Below, piece by piece: positions 19,801-32,123 of a DNA stretch of 39,859 bases. Position 1 is the first letter of the stretch. Every line of letters begins with the position of its first letter. The position numbers and the translations under genes were made by a program. The notes below the pieces were generated by a model. The model made no database searches, was not told the origin of the DNA, and saw only the letters and a list, made by a program, of their open reading frames with translations. This stretch comes from Nemertoderma westbladi. Its lineage: Eukaryota > Xenacoelomorpha > Nemertodermatida > Nemertodermatidae. Location: positions 1 through 39,859 of the forward strand of contig JAUCBJ010007855.1 of the NCBI GenBank assembly GCA_032718475.1, written 5' to 3'.

Positions 19801-21530
19801 AGTTCCGTACTCCTCCCCTCTTGTTCCGTACTCCTCCCCACTAGTTCCGTACTCCTCCCACTTGTTCCGTACTCCTCCCCACTAGTTCCGTCCTCCTCCC
19901 CACTAGTTCCGTACTCCTCCCCACTAGTTCCGTACTCCTCCCCACTAGTTCCGTACTCCTCCCCACTAGTTCCGTACTCCTCCCCACTAGTTCCGTACTC
20001 CTCCCCACTAGTTCCGTACTCCTCCCCACTAGTTCAGTACTCCTCCCCACTCGTTCCGTACTCCTCCCCACAAGTTCCGTACTCCTCCCCACTATTTCCG
20101 CACTCCTCCCCACTAGTTCCGCACTCCTCCCCACTAGTTCCCACTCCTCCCCAATAGTTCCGTACTCACCCCCACTAGTTCCGTACCGTACTTATCCCCA
20201 CTAGTTCCGTACTCCTCCCCACTAGTTCCGTACTCCTCCCCACTACTAGTACCGTACTCCTCCCCACTAGTTCCCACTCCTCCCCAATAGTTCCGTACTC
20301 ACCCCCACTAGTTCCGTACCGTACTTCTCCCCACTAGTTCCGTACTCCTCCCCACTAGTTCCGTACTCCTCCCCACTACTAGTACCGTACTCCTCCCCAC
20401 TAGTTCTGTACTCCTCCCCACTAGTTCCGTACTCCTCCCCACTAGTTCCGTACTCCTCCCCACTCATTCCGTACTCATACCCACTAGTTCCGTACTCCTC
20501 CCACTAGTTCCGTACTCCTCCCCACTATTTCCGCACTCCTCCCCACTAGTTCCGCACTCCTCCCCACTAGTTCCACACTCCTCCCCAATAGTTCCGCACT
20601 TCTACCCACTAGTTCCGTACACCTATCCAATAGTTCCGTACTCTACCCCACTAGTTCCATACACACCCCCACTAGTTCCGTACTCCTCCCCACTAGTTAC
20701 GTACTCCTCACCACAAGTTCCGTACTCATCCCACTAGTTCCGTACTCCTCCCCACTAGTTCCGTACTCGCCCCCACTAGTTCCGTACTCCTCCCCACTAG
20801 TTCCGTACTCCTCCGCACTAGTTCCGTACACCTCCACACTAGTTCGGGACTCCTCCCCACTAGTTCCGTACTCCTCCGCACTAGTTCCGTACACCTCCAC
20901 ACTAGTTCCGTACTCCTCCCCACTAGTTCCGTACCGTACTCACTCATCCCCACTAGTTCCGTACCGCACTCCTCCCCACTAGTTCCGTACTCCTCCGCAC
21001 TAGTTCCGTACACCTCCACACAAGTTCCGTACCGTACTCACTCATACCCACTAGTTCCGTACCGTACTCCTCTCCACTAGTTCCGTACTCCTCCGCACTA
21101 GTTCCGTACACCTCCACACTAGTTCCGTACCGTACTCCTCCCCACTAGTTCCGTACACCTCCACACTAGTTCCGTACCGTACTCACTCATCCCCACTAGT
21201 TCCGTACCGTACTCCTCCCCACTAGTTCCGTACACCTCCACACTAGTTCGGGACTCCTCCCCACTAGTTCCGTACTCCTCCGCACTAGTTCCGTACACCT
21301 CCACACTAGTTCCGTACTCCTCCCCACTAGTTCCGTACCGTACTCACTCATCCCCACTAGTTCCGTACCGTACTCCTCCCCACTAGTTCCGTACTCCTCC
21401 CACTAGTTCCGTACTCCTCCCCACTAGTTCCGTACTCCTCCCCACTAGTTCCGTACCGTACTCACTCATCCCCACTAGTTCCGTACCGTACTCCTCCCCA
21501 CTAGTTCCGTAGCGTACTCCTCCCCACTAG
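16852..21530. repeat. 21-bp minisatellite array 1 (4.7 kb)
   Basis: The unit is ACTAGTTCCGTACTC followed by a six-base pyrimidine end, with frequent 20-bp (one C missing) and point variants. A block containing the unusual TTCGGGACTCC variant is duplicated internally at exactly 1,302 bp (18001 and 19303, 62 units). The last roughly 1.06 kb (from about 20465) has distinctive variants (TACCGTACTCACTCAT, TACACCTCCACAC) that recur at the ends of arrays 2 and 3. The long ORFs here (translations GEEYGTS, GRSTELV, SSPLVPY) are by-products of a stop-free 21-bp unit. Confidence 0.97.
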
Positions 21531-22311
21531 CTACCATAAATAATATTTCTTTGCAGCGGGATATTTTAGAACATTATGTTAAAACTGCTTAAATATAGCT
21601 AGTAAATTTCTTTTAAAACACTAGCTAGATTAAAATATATCCCGCTTGACGCGGGACATATTCTAGAACATTAATACATGTCAAAGACTTCGCATAGAAA
21701 TAGCTTGTAAATTTTTTTTAAAGCACTAGCTAAATCAAAAATACAGTACCGGTACTAGCGGTACTAGTGTGTTTTGAGCACACCCCCCCCCCCCCTCAAA
21801 TCTTTTATCCTAGCTAGTTTTTGTTACTTTTTTTAATGTTCTAGAACATTTTTTTTTATTATAATATATTCATTTAATATAACAATTTTATTCTAGAACA
21901 AATATTTTTTGTTCTAGAACAAAAAATTGGGAAAAAATAGCTATTTTGTTTATCATTTTCATTTTTTATTGTATGATATATTTGTATACTACTACTACTA
22001 GGTCGAGCGAACTCGGATCTTTGTATAAATTTTTTAAAAAAGCTAGTTTTTGTTTCGTTTTTAAAAAAAAAAAGTTCTACAGTAGTGCATATGATCTATT
22101 AATTTAATATAAAAATTTTATTCTAGAACAAATATTATTTGTTCTAGAACAAAAAAACAAAAAAAAAATAGCTAATTTGTAAATTTTGTCAATTTCGATT
22201 CTATGTTATCTTCGTATCACATATTTAATAAAAATCACTAGCTACAATGAAAATTTGTAGTTGTTAGTAATTGTTTTTAACACTTAGGCCTACTGATCAT
22301 AAAAAAAATAA

Positions 22312-22510
22312 TGTTCTAGAACATATAGCTAGTTATTTTTAAAATTTAAAATAGCTACCGGTAGTAATAAAAAATTTTATTTATTTATATTATTATTAAA
22401 AAATTAATCTACCGGTACCAAATTGTAGTATTTGTTAAATTTACTAGCTATTTTAAAATTAAAAAAAACTAGCTATATGTTTTAGAACATTATTATTTTT
22501 TATTTTATTT
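22312..22510. repeat. MITE-like hairpin block 1 within spacer copy 1
   Basis: Starts ATGTTCTAGAACATATAGCT and ends with its imperfect reverse complement (AGCTATATGTTTTAGAACAT), with arms of about 45 bp around an AT-rich loop. A diverged sibling lies at 22568-22760. Equivalent blocks are in the other two spacers. Confidence 0.7.
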
Positions 22511-22567
22511 ATGTAATATTATATGTATTATACACTAGAGCATAAATAATACAAATAATATATATAA

Positions 22568-22760
22568 TGTTCTAGAACATATAGCTAGTTATTTATCAAA
22601 TTTAAAATAGCTAGTAATACAACAAAATTTATTTATTTATATTATAGGCCTATATTTATTAGAAAATTAATCTACCAAATTGGATATTTTTTTAATTTAC
22701 TAGCTATTTTAAAATTAAAAAAAAACTAGTTATATGTTCTAGAACATTATATTTTTTATT
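22568..22760. repeat. MITE-like hairpin block 2 within spacer copy 1
   Basis: Same design as 22312-22510: ATGTTCTAGAACATATAGCT at one end and ACTAGTTATATGTTCTAGAA at the other. The loop contains a TATAGGCCTATA word. Confidence 0.7.
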
Positions 22761-24000
22761 TTATTTATGTTCTAGAAAAGTATATAATACTTTTCCATTG
22801 TTCTAGAACACTTCAATGTTTCCATAGTAACAATGACATAAGTTTTAAAAATGCAGTTCTATACGGAACTCTAGACTTAATATTATTGTCAAAAACTGCT
22901 TAAAAATAGCAAAAAAATACAAAATGGGGAGGAATACGGAACTCTTCCCAATTTTTTTTTTGATAAAACAATAGAAAAAGACTGATACATGAGATTTTGA
23001 GACAGGGGGGGGGGGCGATCTGGACGCACATCCCTCTTGGCGAATTAATATGAATTTAATTAAAAATTCAGAAAAAATAAAGAAAAAATGTATTAATGAA
23101 CCATTAAAGTGTTCCTTTTTTTCAAATATATACTTTCCTTTAAAATACTTCCCTTTCCTATTTCTACTCCTACTACACTGTAGGCCTAGAACTAAATTTA
23201 TTCCAGAAATTATGTGATTGTTGCTATGGTTAAAGTTAAAATAAATATTGTCATTGTGATTATAACCTAACTGTAATTTGATTTTATTAGTCCAATCAAG
23301 TCCATAAATGGTGATTCTTTGTGGAGCTGCTGAAGAAGCTTCTCCGTCGTGCCTCTTTCTGTCTTCGCATGATCGAATGTTTGACACGAGACCAGATAAT
23401 AAATAATTTAATAAGTTCCTATAAAATTTGTCAAATTTCTTTAAAATATTTTAGAACAAAACATATTTGTTACATCAAATTTCATGTATCAGACTTTTTA
23501 TCAATTATAAAGGATACTATGGTTTTAAAAAAAATGTTATGGTGTCGGGCCTAATTAATTAATAATAAATCAATCATTGCTATTAATTTATAGGTACAGT
23601 AGGCCTACATTGTACACTACATGTACAGTCTATAATAAATCATTGGTAACGGTTCCGTTTGTATTAAACGCTAAACATAATGTTTCGTTTTCGGACAGCT
23701 CGTGAAAAAATGATTATTTTTTTATTTTTATCTTCCCCCATGCAAAATATTAACCACTCCGTAATTTTTTTTGACAGTTTGTTTTTAGTTTTAAATAGCT
23801 TACAGTACAGGTTAGAAATTATATTATAATAATATCATTTATATGCGATGGGTGTACAGTACTATTAATTGGTGGCAGGAGATTATGTCTGTATATGGGT
23901 CAATGCCAACCAAATTGACCAATGTCCCTACGTGATTTTTGAAATTTGTTGAATTTTGAAATTAACTTTGAGAATCATTCCGGAATGGGCCCTCGCATGG

Positions 24001-26774
24001 GTACTCCTCCCCACTAGTTCCGTACTCCTCCCACTTGTTCCGTACTCCTCCCCACTAGTTCCGTCCTCCTCCCCACTAGTTCCGTACTCCTCCCCACTAG
24101 TTCCGTACTCCTCCCCACTAGTTCCGTACTCCTCCCCACTAGTTCCGTACTCCTCCCCACTAGTTCCGTACTCCTCCCCACTAGTTCCGTACTCCTCCCC
24201 ACTAGTTCCGTCCTCCTCCCCACTAGTTCCGTACTCCTCCCCACTAGTTCCGTACTCCTCCCCACTAGTTCCGTACTCGCCCCCACTAGTTCGGGACTCC
24301 TCCCACTAGTTCCGTACTCCTCCCCACTAATTCCGTACTCCTCCCCACTAGTTCCGTACTCCTCCCCACTAGTTCCGTACTCCTCCCCTCTTGTTCCGTA
24401 CTCCTCCCCACTAGTTCCGTACTCCTCCCACTTGTTCCGTACTCCTCCCCACTAGTTCCGTCCTCCTCCCCACTAGTTCCGTACTCCTCCCCACTAGTTC
24501 CGTACTCCTCCCCACTAGTTCCGTACTCCTCCCACTAGTTCCGTACTCCTCCCCACTAATTCCATGCTCCTCCCCACTAATTCTGTACTCCTCCCCACTA
24601 GTTCCGTACTCCTCCCCTCTAGTTCCATACTCCTCCCCACTAGTTCCGTACTCCTCCCACTTGTTCCGTACTCCTCCCCACTAGTTCCATCCTCCTCCCC
24701 ACTAGTTCCGTACTCCTCCCCACTAGTTCCGTACTCCTCCCCACTAGTTCCGTACTCCTCCCCACTAGTTCCGTACTCCTCCCCAATAGTTCCGTACTCC
24801 TCCCCACTAGTTCCGTACTCCTCCCCACTAGTTCCGTACTCCTCCCTACTAGTTCCGTACTCCTCCCTACTAGTTCCGTACTCCTCCCCACTAGTTCCGT
24901 ACTCCTCCCCACTAGTTCCGCACTCCTCCCCACTAGTTCCCACTCCTCCCCAATAGTTCCGTACTCACCCCCACTAGTTCCGTACCGTACTTCTCCCCAC
25001 TAGTTCCGTACTCCTCCCCACTAGTTCCGTACTCCTCCCCACTACTAGTACCGTACTCCTCCCCACTAGTTCCCACTCCTCCCCAATAGTTCCGTACTCC
25101 TCCCCACTAGTTCCGACCGTACTCCTCCCCACTAGTTCCGTACTCCTCCCCACTAGTTCCGTACTCCTCCCCACTACGTTCCGTACTCCTCCCCACTAGT
25201 TCCGTACTCCTCCCCACTAGTTCCGTACTCCTCCCCACTAGTTCCGTACTCCTCCCCACTAGTTCCGTACTCCTCCCCACTAGTTCCGTACTCCTCCCCA
25301 CTAGTTCCGTACTCCTCCCCACTAGTTCCGTACTCCTCCCCACTAGTTCCGTACTCCTCCCCACTAGTTCCGTACTCCTCCCCACTAGTTCCGTACTCCT
25401 CCCCACTAGTTCCGTACTCCTCCCCACTAGTTCCGTACTTCTCCCCACTAGTTCCGTACTCCTCCCCACTAGTTCCGTACTCCTCCCCACTACTAGTACC
25501 GTACTCCTCCCCACTAGTTCTGTACTCCTCCCCACTCACTAGTTCCGTACTCCTCCCCACTCATTCCGTACTCCTCCCCACTAGTTCCGTACTCCTCCGC
25601 ACTAGTTCCGTACTCCTCCCCACTAGTTCCGTACTCCTCCCCACTAGTTCCGTACTCCTCCCCACTAGTTCCGTACTCCTCCCCACTAGTTCCGTACTCC
25701 TCCCCACTCATTCCGTACTCATACCCACTAGTTCCGTACTCCTCCCACTAGTTCCGTACTCCTCCCCACTATTTCCGCACTCCTCCCCACTAGTTCCGCA
25801 CTCCTCCCCACTAGTTCCACACTCCTCCCCAATAGTTCCGCACTTCTACCCACTAGTTCCGTACACCTATCCAATAGTTCCGTACTCTACCCCACTAGTT
25901 CCATACACACCCCCACTAGTTCCGTACTCCTCCCCACTAGTTACGTACTCCTCACCACAAGTTCCGTACTCATCCCACTAGTTCCGTACTCCTCCCCACT
26001 ATTTCCGTACTCGCCCCCACTAGTTCCGTACTCCTCCCCACTAGTTCCGTACTCCTCCGCACTAGTTCCGTACACCTCCACACTAGTTCGGGACTCCTCC
26101 CCACTAGTTCCGTACTCCTCCGCACTAGTTCCGTACACCTCCACACTAGTTCCGTACTCCTCCCCACTAGTTCCGTACCGTACTCACTCATCCCCACTAG
26201 TTCCGTACCGCACTCCTCCCCACTAGTTCCGTACTCCTCCGCACTAGTTCCGTACACCTCCACACAAGTTCCGTACCGTACTCACTCATACCCACTAGTT
26301 CCGTACCGTACTCCTCCCCACTAGTTCCGTACTCCTCCGCACTAGTTCCGTACACCTCCACACTAGTTCCGTACCGTACTCCTCCCCACTAGTTCCGTAC
26401 ACCTCCACACTAGTTCCGTACCGTACTCACTCATCCCCACTAGTTCCGTACCGTACTCCTCCCCACTAGTTCCGTACACCTCCACACTAGTTCGGGACTC
26501 CTCCCCACTAGTTCCGTACTCCTCCGCACTAGTTCCGTACACCTCCACACTAGTTCCGTACTCCTCCCCACTAGTTCCGTACCGTACTCACTCATCCCCA
26601 CTAGTTCCGTACCGTACTCCTCCCCACTAGTTCCGTACTCCTCCCACTAGTTCCGTACTCCTCCCCACTAGTTCCGTACTCCTCCCCACTAGTTCCGTAC
26701 CGTACTCACTCATCCCCACTAGTTCCGTACCGTACTCCTCCCCACTAGTTCCGTAGCGTACTCCTCCCCACTAG
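24001..26774. repeat. 21-bp minisatellite array 2 (2.8 kb)
   Basis: Same unit as array 1. The left part resembles variant blocks of array 1, the middle (about 25190-25440) is very homogeneous, and the last roughly 1.06 kb (from 25711) is almost identical to the end of array 1. Confidence 0.97.
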
Positions 26775-29250
26775 CTACCATAAATAATATTTCTTTGCAG
26801 CGGGATATTTTAGAACATTAATATATGTTAAAACTGCTTAAATATAGCTAGTAAATTTCTTTTAAAACACTAGCTAGATTAAAATATATCCCGCTTGACG
26901 CGGGACATATTCTAGAACATTAATACATGTCAAAGACTTCGCATAGAAATAGCTTGTAAATTTTTTTTAAAGCACTAGCTAAATCAAAAATACAGTACCG
27001 GTACTAGCGGTACTAGTGTGTTTTGAGCACACCCCCCCCCCCCCCTCAAATCTTTTATCCTAGCTAGTTTTTGTTACTTTTTTTAATGTTCTAGAACATT
27101 TTTTTTTATTATAATATATTCATTTAATATAACAATTTTATTCTAGAACAAATATTTTTTGTTCTAGAACAAAAAATTGGGAAAAAATAGCTATTTTGTT
27201 TATCATTTTCATTTTTTATTGTATGATATCTTTGTATACTACTACTACTAGGTCGAGCGAACTCGGATCTTTGTATAAATTTTTTAAAAAAGCTAGTTTT
27301 TGTTTCGTTTTTAAAAAAAAAATGTTCTACAGTAGTGCATATGATCTATTAATTTAATATAAAAATTTTATTCTAGAACAAATATTATTTGTTCTAGAAC
27401 AAAAAAACAAAAAAAAAATAGCTAATTTGTAAATTTTGTCAATTTCGATTCTATGTTATCTTCGTATCACATATTTAATAAAAATCACTAGCTACAATGA
27501 AAATTTGTAGTTGTTAGTAATTGTTTTTAACACTTAGGCCTACTGATCATAAAAAAAATAATGTTCTAGAACATATAGCTAGTTATTTTTAAAATTTAAA
27601 ATAGCTACCGGTAGTAATAAAAAATTTTATTTATTTATATTATTATTAAAAAATTAATCTACCGGTACCAAATTGTAGTATTTGTTAAATTTACTAGCTA
27701 TTTTAAAATTAAAAAAAACTAGCTATATGTTTTAGAACATTATTATTTTTTATTTTATTTATGTAATATTATATGTATTATACACTAGAGCATAAATAAT
27801 ACAAATAATATATATAATGTTCTAGAACATATAGCTAGTTATTTATCAAATTTAAAATAGCTAGTAATACAACAAAATTTATTTATTTATATTATAGGCC
27901 TATATTTATTAGAAAATTAATCTACCAAATTGGATATTTTTTTAATTTACTAGCTATTTTAAAATTAAAAAAAAACTAGTTATATGTTCTAGAACATTAT
28001 ATTTTTTATTTTATTTATGTTCTAGAAAAGTATATAATACTTTTCCATTGTTCTAGAACACTTCAATGTTTCCATAGTAACAATGACATAAGTTTTAAAA
28101 ATGCAGTTCTATACGGAACTCTAGACTTAATATTATTGTCAAAAACTGCTTAAAAATAGCAAAAAAATACAAAATGGGGAGGAATACGGAACTCTTCCCA
28201 ATTTTTTTTTTGATAAAACAATAGAAAAAGACTGATACATGAGATTTTGAGACAGGGGGGGGGGGCGATCTGGACGCACATCCCTCTTGGCGAATTAATA
28301 TGAATTTAATTAAAAATTCAGAAAAAATAAAGAAAAAATGTATTAATGAACCATTAAAGTGTTCCTTTTTTTCAAATATATACTTTCCTTTAAAATACTT
28401 CCCTTTCCTATTTCTACTCCTACTACACTGTAGGCCTAGAACTAAATTTATTCCAGAAATTATGTGATTGTTGCTATGGTTAAAGTTAAAATAAATATTG
28501 TCATTGTGATTATAACCTAACTGTAATTTGATTTTATTAGTCCAATCAAGTCCATAAATGGTGATTCTTTGTGGAGCTGCTGAAGAAGCTTCTCCGTCGT
28601 GCCTCTTTCTGTCTTCGCATGATCGAATGTTTGACACGAGACCAGATAATAAATAATTTAATAAGTTCCTATAAAATTTGTCAAATTTCTTTAAAATATT
28701 TTAGAACAAAACATATTTGTTACATCAAATTTCATGTATCAGACTTTTTATCAATTATAAAGGATACTATGGTTTTAAAAAAAATGTTATGGTGTCGGGC
28801 CTAATTAATTAATAATAAATCAATCATTGCTATTAATTTATAGGTACAGTAGGCCTACATTGTACACTACATGTACAGTCTATAATAAATCATTGGTAAC
28901 GGTTCCGTTTGTATTAAACGCTAAACATAATGTTTCGTTTTCGGACAGCTCGTGAAAAAATGATTATTTTTTTATTTTTATCTTCCCCCATGCAAAATAT
29001 TAACCACTCCGTAATTTTTTTTGACAGTTTGTTTTTAGTTTTAAATAGCTTACAGTACAGGTTAGAAATTATATTATAATAATATCATTTATATGCGATG
29101 GGTGTACAGTACTATTAATTGGTGGCAGGAGATTATGTCTGTATATGGGTCAATGCCAACCAAATTGACCAATGTCCCTACGTGATTTTTGAAATTTGTT
29201 GAATTTTGAAATTAACTTTGAGAATCATTCCGGAATGGGCCCTCGCATGG
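26775..29250. repeat. Macrosatellite spacer, copy 2 (2,476 bp)
   Basis: Almost identical to copy 1 (offset 5,244-5,250 bp). Differences seen include a 5-bp TAATA-type indel near 26818, one C in the C-run and a few substitutions. The 180-codon minus ORF (28095-28637) translates identically to that in copy 1. Confidence 0.96.
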
Positions 29251-32123
29251 GTACTCCTCCCCACTAGTTCCGTACTCCTCCCACTTGTTCCGTACTCCTC
29301 CCCACTAGTTCCGTCCTCCTCCCCACTAGTTCCGTACTCCTCCCCACTAGTTCCGTACTCCTCCCCACTAGTTCCGTACTCCTCCCCACTAGTTCCGTAC
29401 TCCTCCCCACTAGTTCCGTACTCCTCCCCACTAGTTCCGTACTCCTCCCCACTAGTTCCGTACTCCTCCCCACTAGTTCCGTACTCCTCCCCACTAGTTC
29501 CGTACTCCTCCCCACTAGTTCCGTACTCCTCCCCACTAGTTCCGTACTCCTCCCCACTAGTTCCGTACTCCTCCCCACTAGTTCCGTACTCCTCCCCACT
29601 AGTTCCGTACTCCTCCCCACTAGTTCCGTACTCCTCCCCACTTGTTCCGTACTCCTCCCCACTAGTTCCGTCCTCCTCCCCACTAGTTCCGTACTCCTCC
29701 CCACTAGTTCCGTACTCCTCCCCACTAGTTCCGTACTCCTCCCCACTAGTTCTGTACTCCTCCCCACTAGTTCCGTACTCCTCCCCACTAGTTCCGTACT
29801 CCTCCCCACTAGTTCCGTACTCCTCCCACTAGTTCCGTACTCCTCCCCACTAGTTCCGTCCTCCTCCCCACTAGTTCCGTACTCCTCCCCACTAGTTCCG
29901 TACTCCTCCCCACTAGTTCCGTACTCCTCCCCACTCGTTCCGTACTCCTCCCCACTAGTTCCATACTCCTCCCCACTAGTTCCGTACTCCTCCCCACTAG
30001 TTCCGTACTCCTCCCCCACTAGTTCCGTACTCCTCCCCACTAGTTCCGTACTCCTCCCCACTAGTTCCGTACTCCTCCCCAATAGTTCCGTACTCCTCCC
30101 CACTAGTTCCGTACTCCTCCCCACTAGTTCCGTACTCCTCCCCACTAGTTCCGTACTCCTCTCCACTAGTTCCGTACTCCTCCCCACTAGTTCCGTACTC
30201 CTCCCCACTAGTTCCGTACTCCTCCCCACTAGTTCCGTACTCCTCCCCACTCAGTTCCGTACTCATCCCCACTAGTTCCGTACTCCTCCCCACTAGTTCC
30301 GTACTCCTCCCCACTATTTCCGCACTCCTCCCCACTAGTTCCGCACTCCTCCCCACTAGTTCCACACTCCTCCCCAATAGTTCCGCACTTCTACCCCCAC
30401 TAGTTCCGTACCGTACTTCTCCCCACTAGTTCCGTACTCCTCCCCACTAGTTCCGTACTCCTCCCCACTAGTTCCGTACTCCTCCCCACTAGTTCCGCAC
30501 TCCTCCCCACTAGTTCCGCACTCCTCCCCACTAGTTCCGCACTCCTCCCCACTAGTTCCGTACTCCTCCCACTAGTTCCGTACTCCTCTCCACTAGTTCC
30601 GTACTCCTCCCCACTAGTTCCGTACTCCTCCCCACTAGTTCCGTACTCCTCCCCACTAGTTCCGTACTCCTCCCCATCTAGTTCCGTACTCCTCCCCACT
30701 AGTTCCGTACTCCTCCCCACTAGTTCCGTACTCCACCCCACTAGTTCCGTACTCCTCCCCACTAGTTCCGTACTCCTCCCCACTAGTTCCGTACTCCTCC
30801 CCACTACTAGTACCGTACTCCTCCCCACTAGTTCCGTACTCCTCCCCAACTAGTTCCGTACTCCTCCCCACTAGTTCCGTACTCCTCCCCACTAGTTCCG
30901 TACTCCTCCCCACTAGTTCCGTACTCCTCCCCACTAGTTCCGTACTCCTCCCCACTAGTTCCGTACTCCTCCCCACTAGTTCCGTACTCCTCCCCACTAG
31001 TTCCGTACTCCTCCCCACTCATTCCGTACTCATACCCACTAGTTCCGTACTCCTCCCACTAGTTCCGTACTCCTCCCCACTATTTCCGCACTCCTCCCCA
31101 CTAGTTCCGCACTCCTCCCCACTAGTTCCACACTCCTCCCCAATAGTTCCGCACTTCTACCCACTAGTTCCGTACACCTATCCAATAGTTCCGTACTCTA
31201 CCCCACTAGTTCCATACACACCCCCACTAGTTCCGTACTCCTCCCCACTAGTTACGTACTCCTCACCACAAGTTCCGTACTCATCCCACTAGTTCCGTAC
31301 TCCTCCCACTATTCGTACTCCCCCCACTAGTTCCGTACTCCTCCCCACTAGTTCCGTACTCGCCCCCACTAGTTCCGTACTCCTCCCCACTAGTTCCGTA
31401 CTCCTCCGCACTAGTTCCGTACACCTCCACACTAGTTCGGGACTCCTCCCCACTAGTTCCGTACTCCTCCGCACTAGTTCCGTACACCTCCACACTAGTT
31501 CCGTACTCCTCCCCACTAGTTCCGTACCGTACTCACTCATCCCCACTAGTTCCGTACCGCACTCCTCCCCACTAGTTCCGTACTCCTCCGCACTAGTTCC
31601 GTACACCTCCACACAAGTTCCGTACCGTACTCACTCATACCCACTAGTTCCGTACCGTACTCCTCCCCACTAGTTCCGTACTCCTCCGCACTAGTTCCGT
31701 ACACCTCCACACTAGTTCCGTACCGTACTCCTCCCCACTAGTTCCGTACACCTCCACACTAGTTCCGTACCGTACTCACTCATCCCCACTAGTTCCGTAC
31801 CGTACTCCTCCCCACTAGTTCCGTACACCTCCACACTAGTTCGGGACTCCTCCCCACTAGTTCCGTACTCCTCCGCACTAGTTCCGTACACCTCCACACT
31901 AGTTCCGTACTCCTCCCCACTAGTTCCGTACCGTACTCACTCATCCCCACTAGTTCCGTACCGTACTCCTCCCCACTAGTTCCGTACTCCTCCCACTAGT
32001 TCCGTACTCCTCCCCACTAGTTCCGTACTCCTCCCCACTAGTTCCGTACCGTACTCACTCATCCCCACTAGTTCCGTACCGTACTCCTCCCCACTAGTTC
32101 CGTAGCGTACTCCTCCCCACTAG
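29251..32123. repeat. 21-bp minisatellite array 3 (2.9 kb)
   Basis: The opening units match array 2, a long homogeneous stretch follows (about 29330-29640), and the final roughly 1.1 kb repeats the end of arrays 1 and 2, with a small local rearrangement near 31300-31350. Confidence 0.97.

Larger units (their letters stand above)
21531..24000. repeat. Macrosatellite spacer, copy 1 (2,470 bp)
   Basis: An AT-rich spacer between minisatellite arrays, nearly identical to 26775-29250 and 32124-34595. It begins CTACCATAAATAATATTTC and ends CGGAATGGGCCCTCGCATGG. It contains eleven TTCTAGAA words (21661, 21839, 21891, 21912, 22121, 22142, 22314, 22570, 22738, 22770, 22801), a C-run at 21783-21795 and an 11-G run near 23005. 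It is built from older internal duplications: a pair of about 108 bp at the start, a pair of about 230 bp, and two hairpin-like blocks at 22312-22510 and 22568-22760. One 180-codon minus ORF (22845-23387) has no recognised domain. Confidence 0.95.

Noticed and set aside
16909-21304. Many long repetitive ORFs (GRSTELV, GEEYGTS, SSPLVPY) as a repeat-protein gene
   Set aside because: The 21-bp unit has no stop in four frames, so ORFs on both strands are automatic. They are broken wherever 20-bp units occur, and no start context or unique flanking coding sequence was seen.
23321-23554. 77-codon plus ORF conserved in three spacers as a gene
   Set aside because: Conservation is explained by recent duplication of the whole spacer. 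It overlaps the opposite-strand ORF and has no domain.
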